This document shows positions 4,635 to 5,529 of a stretch of DNA of 5,529 bases, piece after piece. The translations under genes were made by a program, and so were the position numbers. The DNA is taken from contig WJJX01000093.1 in the NCBI GenBank assembly GCA_014729445.1, forward strand, positions 1 to 5,529. Direction: 5' to 3'. The stretch is from Candidatus Moraniibacteriota bacterium. GTDB taxonomy: Bacteria; Patescibacteriota; Minisyncoccia; CAIUEV01; JAHKAQ01. Position 1 is the stretch's first letter. Each line of letters starts with the position of its first letter. The notes below the pieces were generated by a model. It was not told the DNA's origin. It made no database searches and saw only the letters and a list, made by a program, of their open reading frames with translations.

Positions 4635-5252
4635 GTGGTAAATAAAGAAAAAACAAGTCAGCTCCTCTCATTAGATTCTAAAAATCCAGTATGCAGCAAA
4701 GATCCAGTTCGCAGACAAGGAAAAACTTGGATCCTCCACAGGCAAGTTCTTCGCAATCCTCCAATTCGTTACGATATCTGGTCCATTTTTGTCTATTTAA
4801 GCCTAATAAACATTGTCTCGGTCGGATACATCGGCTCTTTATTGGCGGTTAGCTCAGCTATTTTCACTTTAGTTATGGGTCGAATGGCAGACAAAAGAAA
4901 CAAAACAAAAATGATAAAAATTATCGCTTTCTTCATCTCAATCATTTGGTTTTTAAGATATTCACTAAATAATGAAATCGCTTTTTACGCGCTAACAATT
5001 TTTGCAGGCATATTTTTTGTCAGCTTATCAATTCCTTATTATTCGATCTTCTATCAAATTGCTTAAAAAGAAAAAGCAACCGTATTTTTCGCTTTTAGGG
5101 AATTCCCGGTTTGGATTGCCCGAATGATCGTTTTCGCACTAGGAATCATCTTTGCAGACAACTTAAAAATCCTATTCCTCTTCGCAGGACTGGCTTATGT
5201 CTATTTCATGTTCTTAAAAACACGAAAACTTGTAAAAAACAATTCCAAATAA
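4635..5252 (+). pseudogene. MFS transporter C-terminal half, broken by an in-frame TAA
   Basis: From about 4767 the frame encodes R-Y-D-I-W-S-I-F-V-Y-L-S-L and a hydrophobic helix. It then has G-R-M-A-D-K-R-N-K-T-K (from 4878), a good match to the cytoplasmic MFS signature GxxxD(R/K)xxRR that sits between the first two helices of each half. Two more helices and S-I-P-Y-Y-S-I-F-Y-Q-I-A follow, then TAA (5064-5066). The same frame continues as K-E-K-A-T-V-F-F-A-F-R-E-F-P-V-W, two more helices and a basic tail to TAA 5250-5252. MFS proteins of this type usually read A-K-K-E at the break, so AAA to TAA is the likely mutation. Only about six helices remain of the usual twelve. A GTG at 4635 could begin a 143-residue product, but its first 44 residues are not MFS-like. 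Transport is not expected from this remnant. Confidence 0.65.
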
Positions 5253-5287
5253 AGTTGATTTTTTTAAAAAGTATGCGAGACTTTGAA

Positions 5288-5293
5288 TATAAC
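5288..5293 (+). promoter_or_regulatory. Likely -10 element of the MazG-like gene
   Basis: TATAAC matches five of six bases of the -10 consensus and lies 22 bases before the ATG at 5316, giving a leader of about 15 bases. No good -35 lies at normal spacing; TTGATT at 5255-5260 is too far. The short leader without a Shine-Dalgarno sequence matches the other genes here. Confidence 0.35.
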
Positions 5294-5315
5294 TGTCCAA
5301 GTTTAACAATTAGAT

Positions 5316-5529
5316 ATGCAACTAACAAAACTGTCAGAATTCATTGATTTACAAGATCAGCGGCTAATCAAGCAATTTGGCAAGAACTTTGCAACCTCAA
5401 AAGAGGTGATTTTAGCAAGAACAGTTAAATTAAACGAAGAAATCGGCGAATTATGCAATGAAGTGTTGGCTTTTACCAAAGATCAAAGAAAAGAAAAACT
5501 CGACAATTACGACAAAAACAATCTACCAA
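5316..5529 (+). CDS. MazG-like nucleotide pyrophosphohydrolase, N-terminal part (3' truncated by window)
   Basis: The frame from ATG 5316 is open to the end of the window (71 complete codons). It starts M-Q-L-T-K-L-S-E-F-I-D and continues through L-A-R-T-V-K-L-N-E-E-I-G-E-L-C-N-E-V. E41-E42-I-G-E45 is the EExxE half of the MazG-superfamily metal site, in which paired helices bind magnesium through acidic side chains. The second half (ExxD) should lie just past the window. Members hydrolyse NTPs or dNTPs to NMP and pyrophosphate, for house-cleaning of non-canonical nucleotides or in stress response. The length to the EExxE motif suits a short single-domain cytosolic enzyme rather than the two-domain E. 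coli MazG. It follows the broken MFS gene after 63 bases and seems to have its own promoter. The substrate cannot be told. Confidence 0.78.
   Translation, partial: MQLTKLSEFIDLQDQRLIKQFGKNFATSKEVILARTVKLNEEIGELCNEVLAFTKDQRKEKLDNYDKNNLP

Noticed and set aside
4539..5066. Alternative genetic code explaining the internal stops
   Set aside because: The interrupting codons are TAG and TAA, not TGA, and TAA, TAG and TGA all end other genes here, so the UGA=Gly code does not help.
5111..5347. Plus-strand open frame of 78 codons
   Set aside because: It is out of frame with the MFS remnant, whose own frame gives clear membrane helices over the same bases, and its end overlaps the MazG-like start in a different frame.
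1..5529. Mobile element, CRISPR array or RNA gene
   Set aside because: I saw no transposase or integrase motif, no regularly spaced repeats, no cloverleaf and no rRNA-like sequence on either strand.

Overview
The window looks like a piece of a low-GC chromosome from a Patescibacteria (Candidate Phyla Radiation) bacterium. Three things point that way. The 1067-1573 membrane protein and the 355-981 protein resemble sequences I associate with that group, as does the MFS remnant near the right end. The MazG-type protein at the right edge also fits. No visible start codon has a clear Shine-Dalgarno sequence. Genes end with TAA, TAG and TGA, so nothing suggests the UGA=Gly code of Gracilibacteria/Absconditabacteria. 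The placement rests on recalled resemblance, not on a search.

Layout. Bases 1-330 hold the 3' end of an AI-2E family transporter (+). Converging on it are two minus-strand genes: a conserved-looking lysine-rich protein (355-981) and a multi-pass membrane protein with a CPVC motif (1067-1573). A strong GC-rich hairpin lies between them. An intrinsic terminator that serves the minus strand is embedded in the last codons of the transporter. A divergent promoter region (about 1574-1818) follows, with an operator-like inverted repeat.

From 1819 to 4409 there is a run of plus-strand genes with no recognisable family. Two are small overlapping genes (1819-2082 and 2045-2296), one is a doubtful lysine-rich small ORF (2435-2671), and one is a large protein (2688-4409, 573 aa). 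The large protein has a twin-arginine-like signal, a middle region that reads like a zinc metallopeptidase (zincin) with a one-base loss of its first His ligand (N-E-L-N-H), and a long charged coiled coil. A perfect 13-bp inverted repeat sits in its signal-peptide coding sequence. This run is the most novel part of the window.

From 4467 to 5252 lies a decayed gene: a short signal anchor, an in-frame TAG, a hydrophilic stretch, then the C-terminal half of an MFS transporter broken by an in-frame TAA. At 5316 a MazG-like nucleotide pyrophosphohydrolase gene begins and runs off the window.

No tRNA, rRNA, CRISPR array, transposase or integrase is visible. I see no evidence that the flanking genes and the central orphan genes form one pathway. 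The central run looks like accessory DNA between conserved genes.
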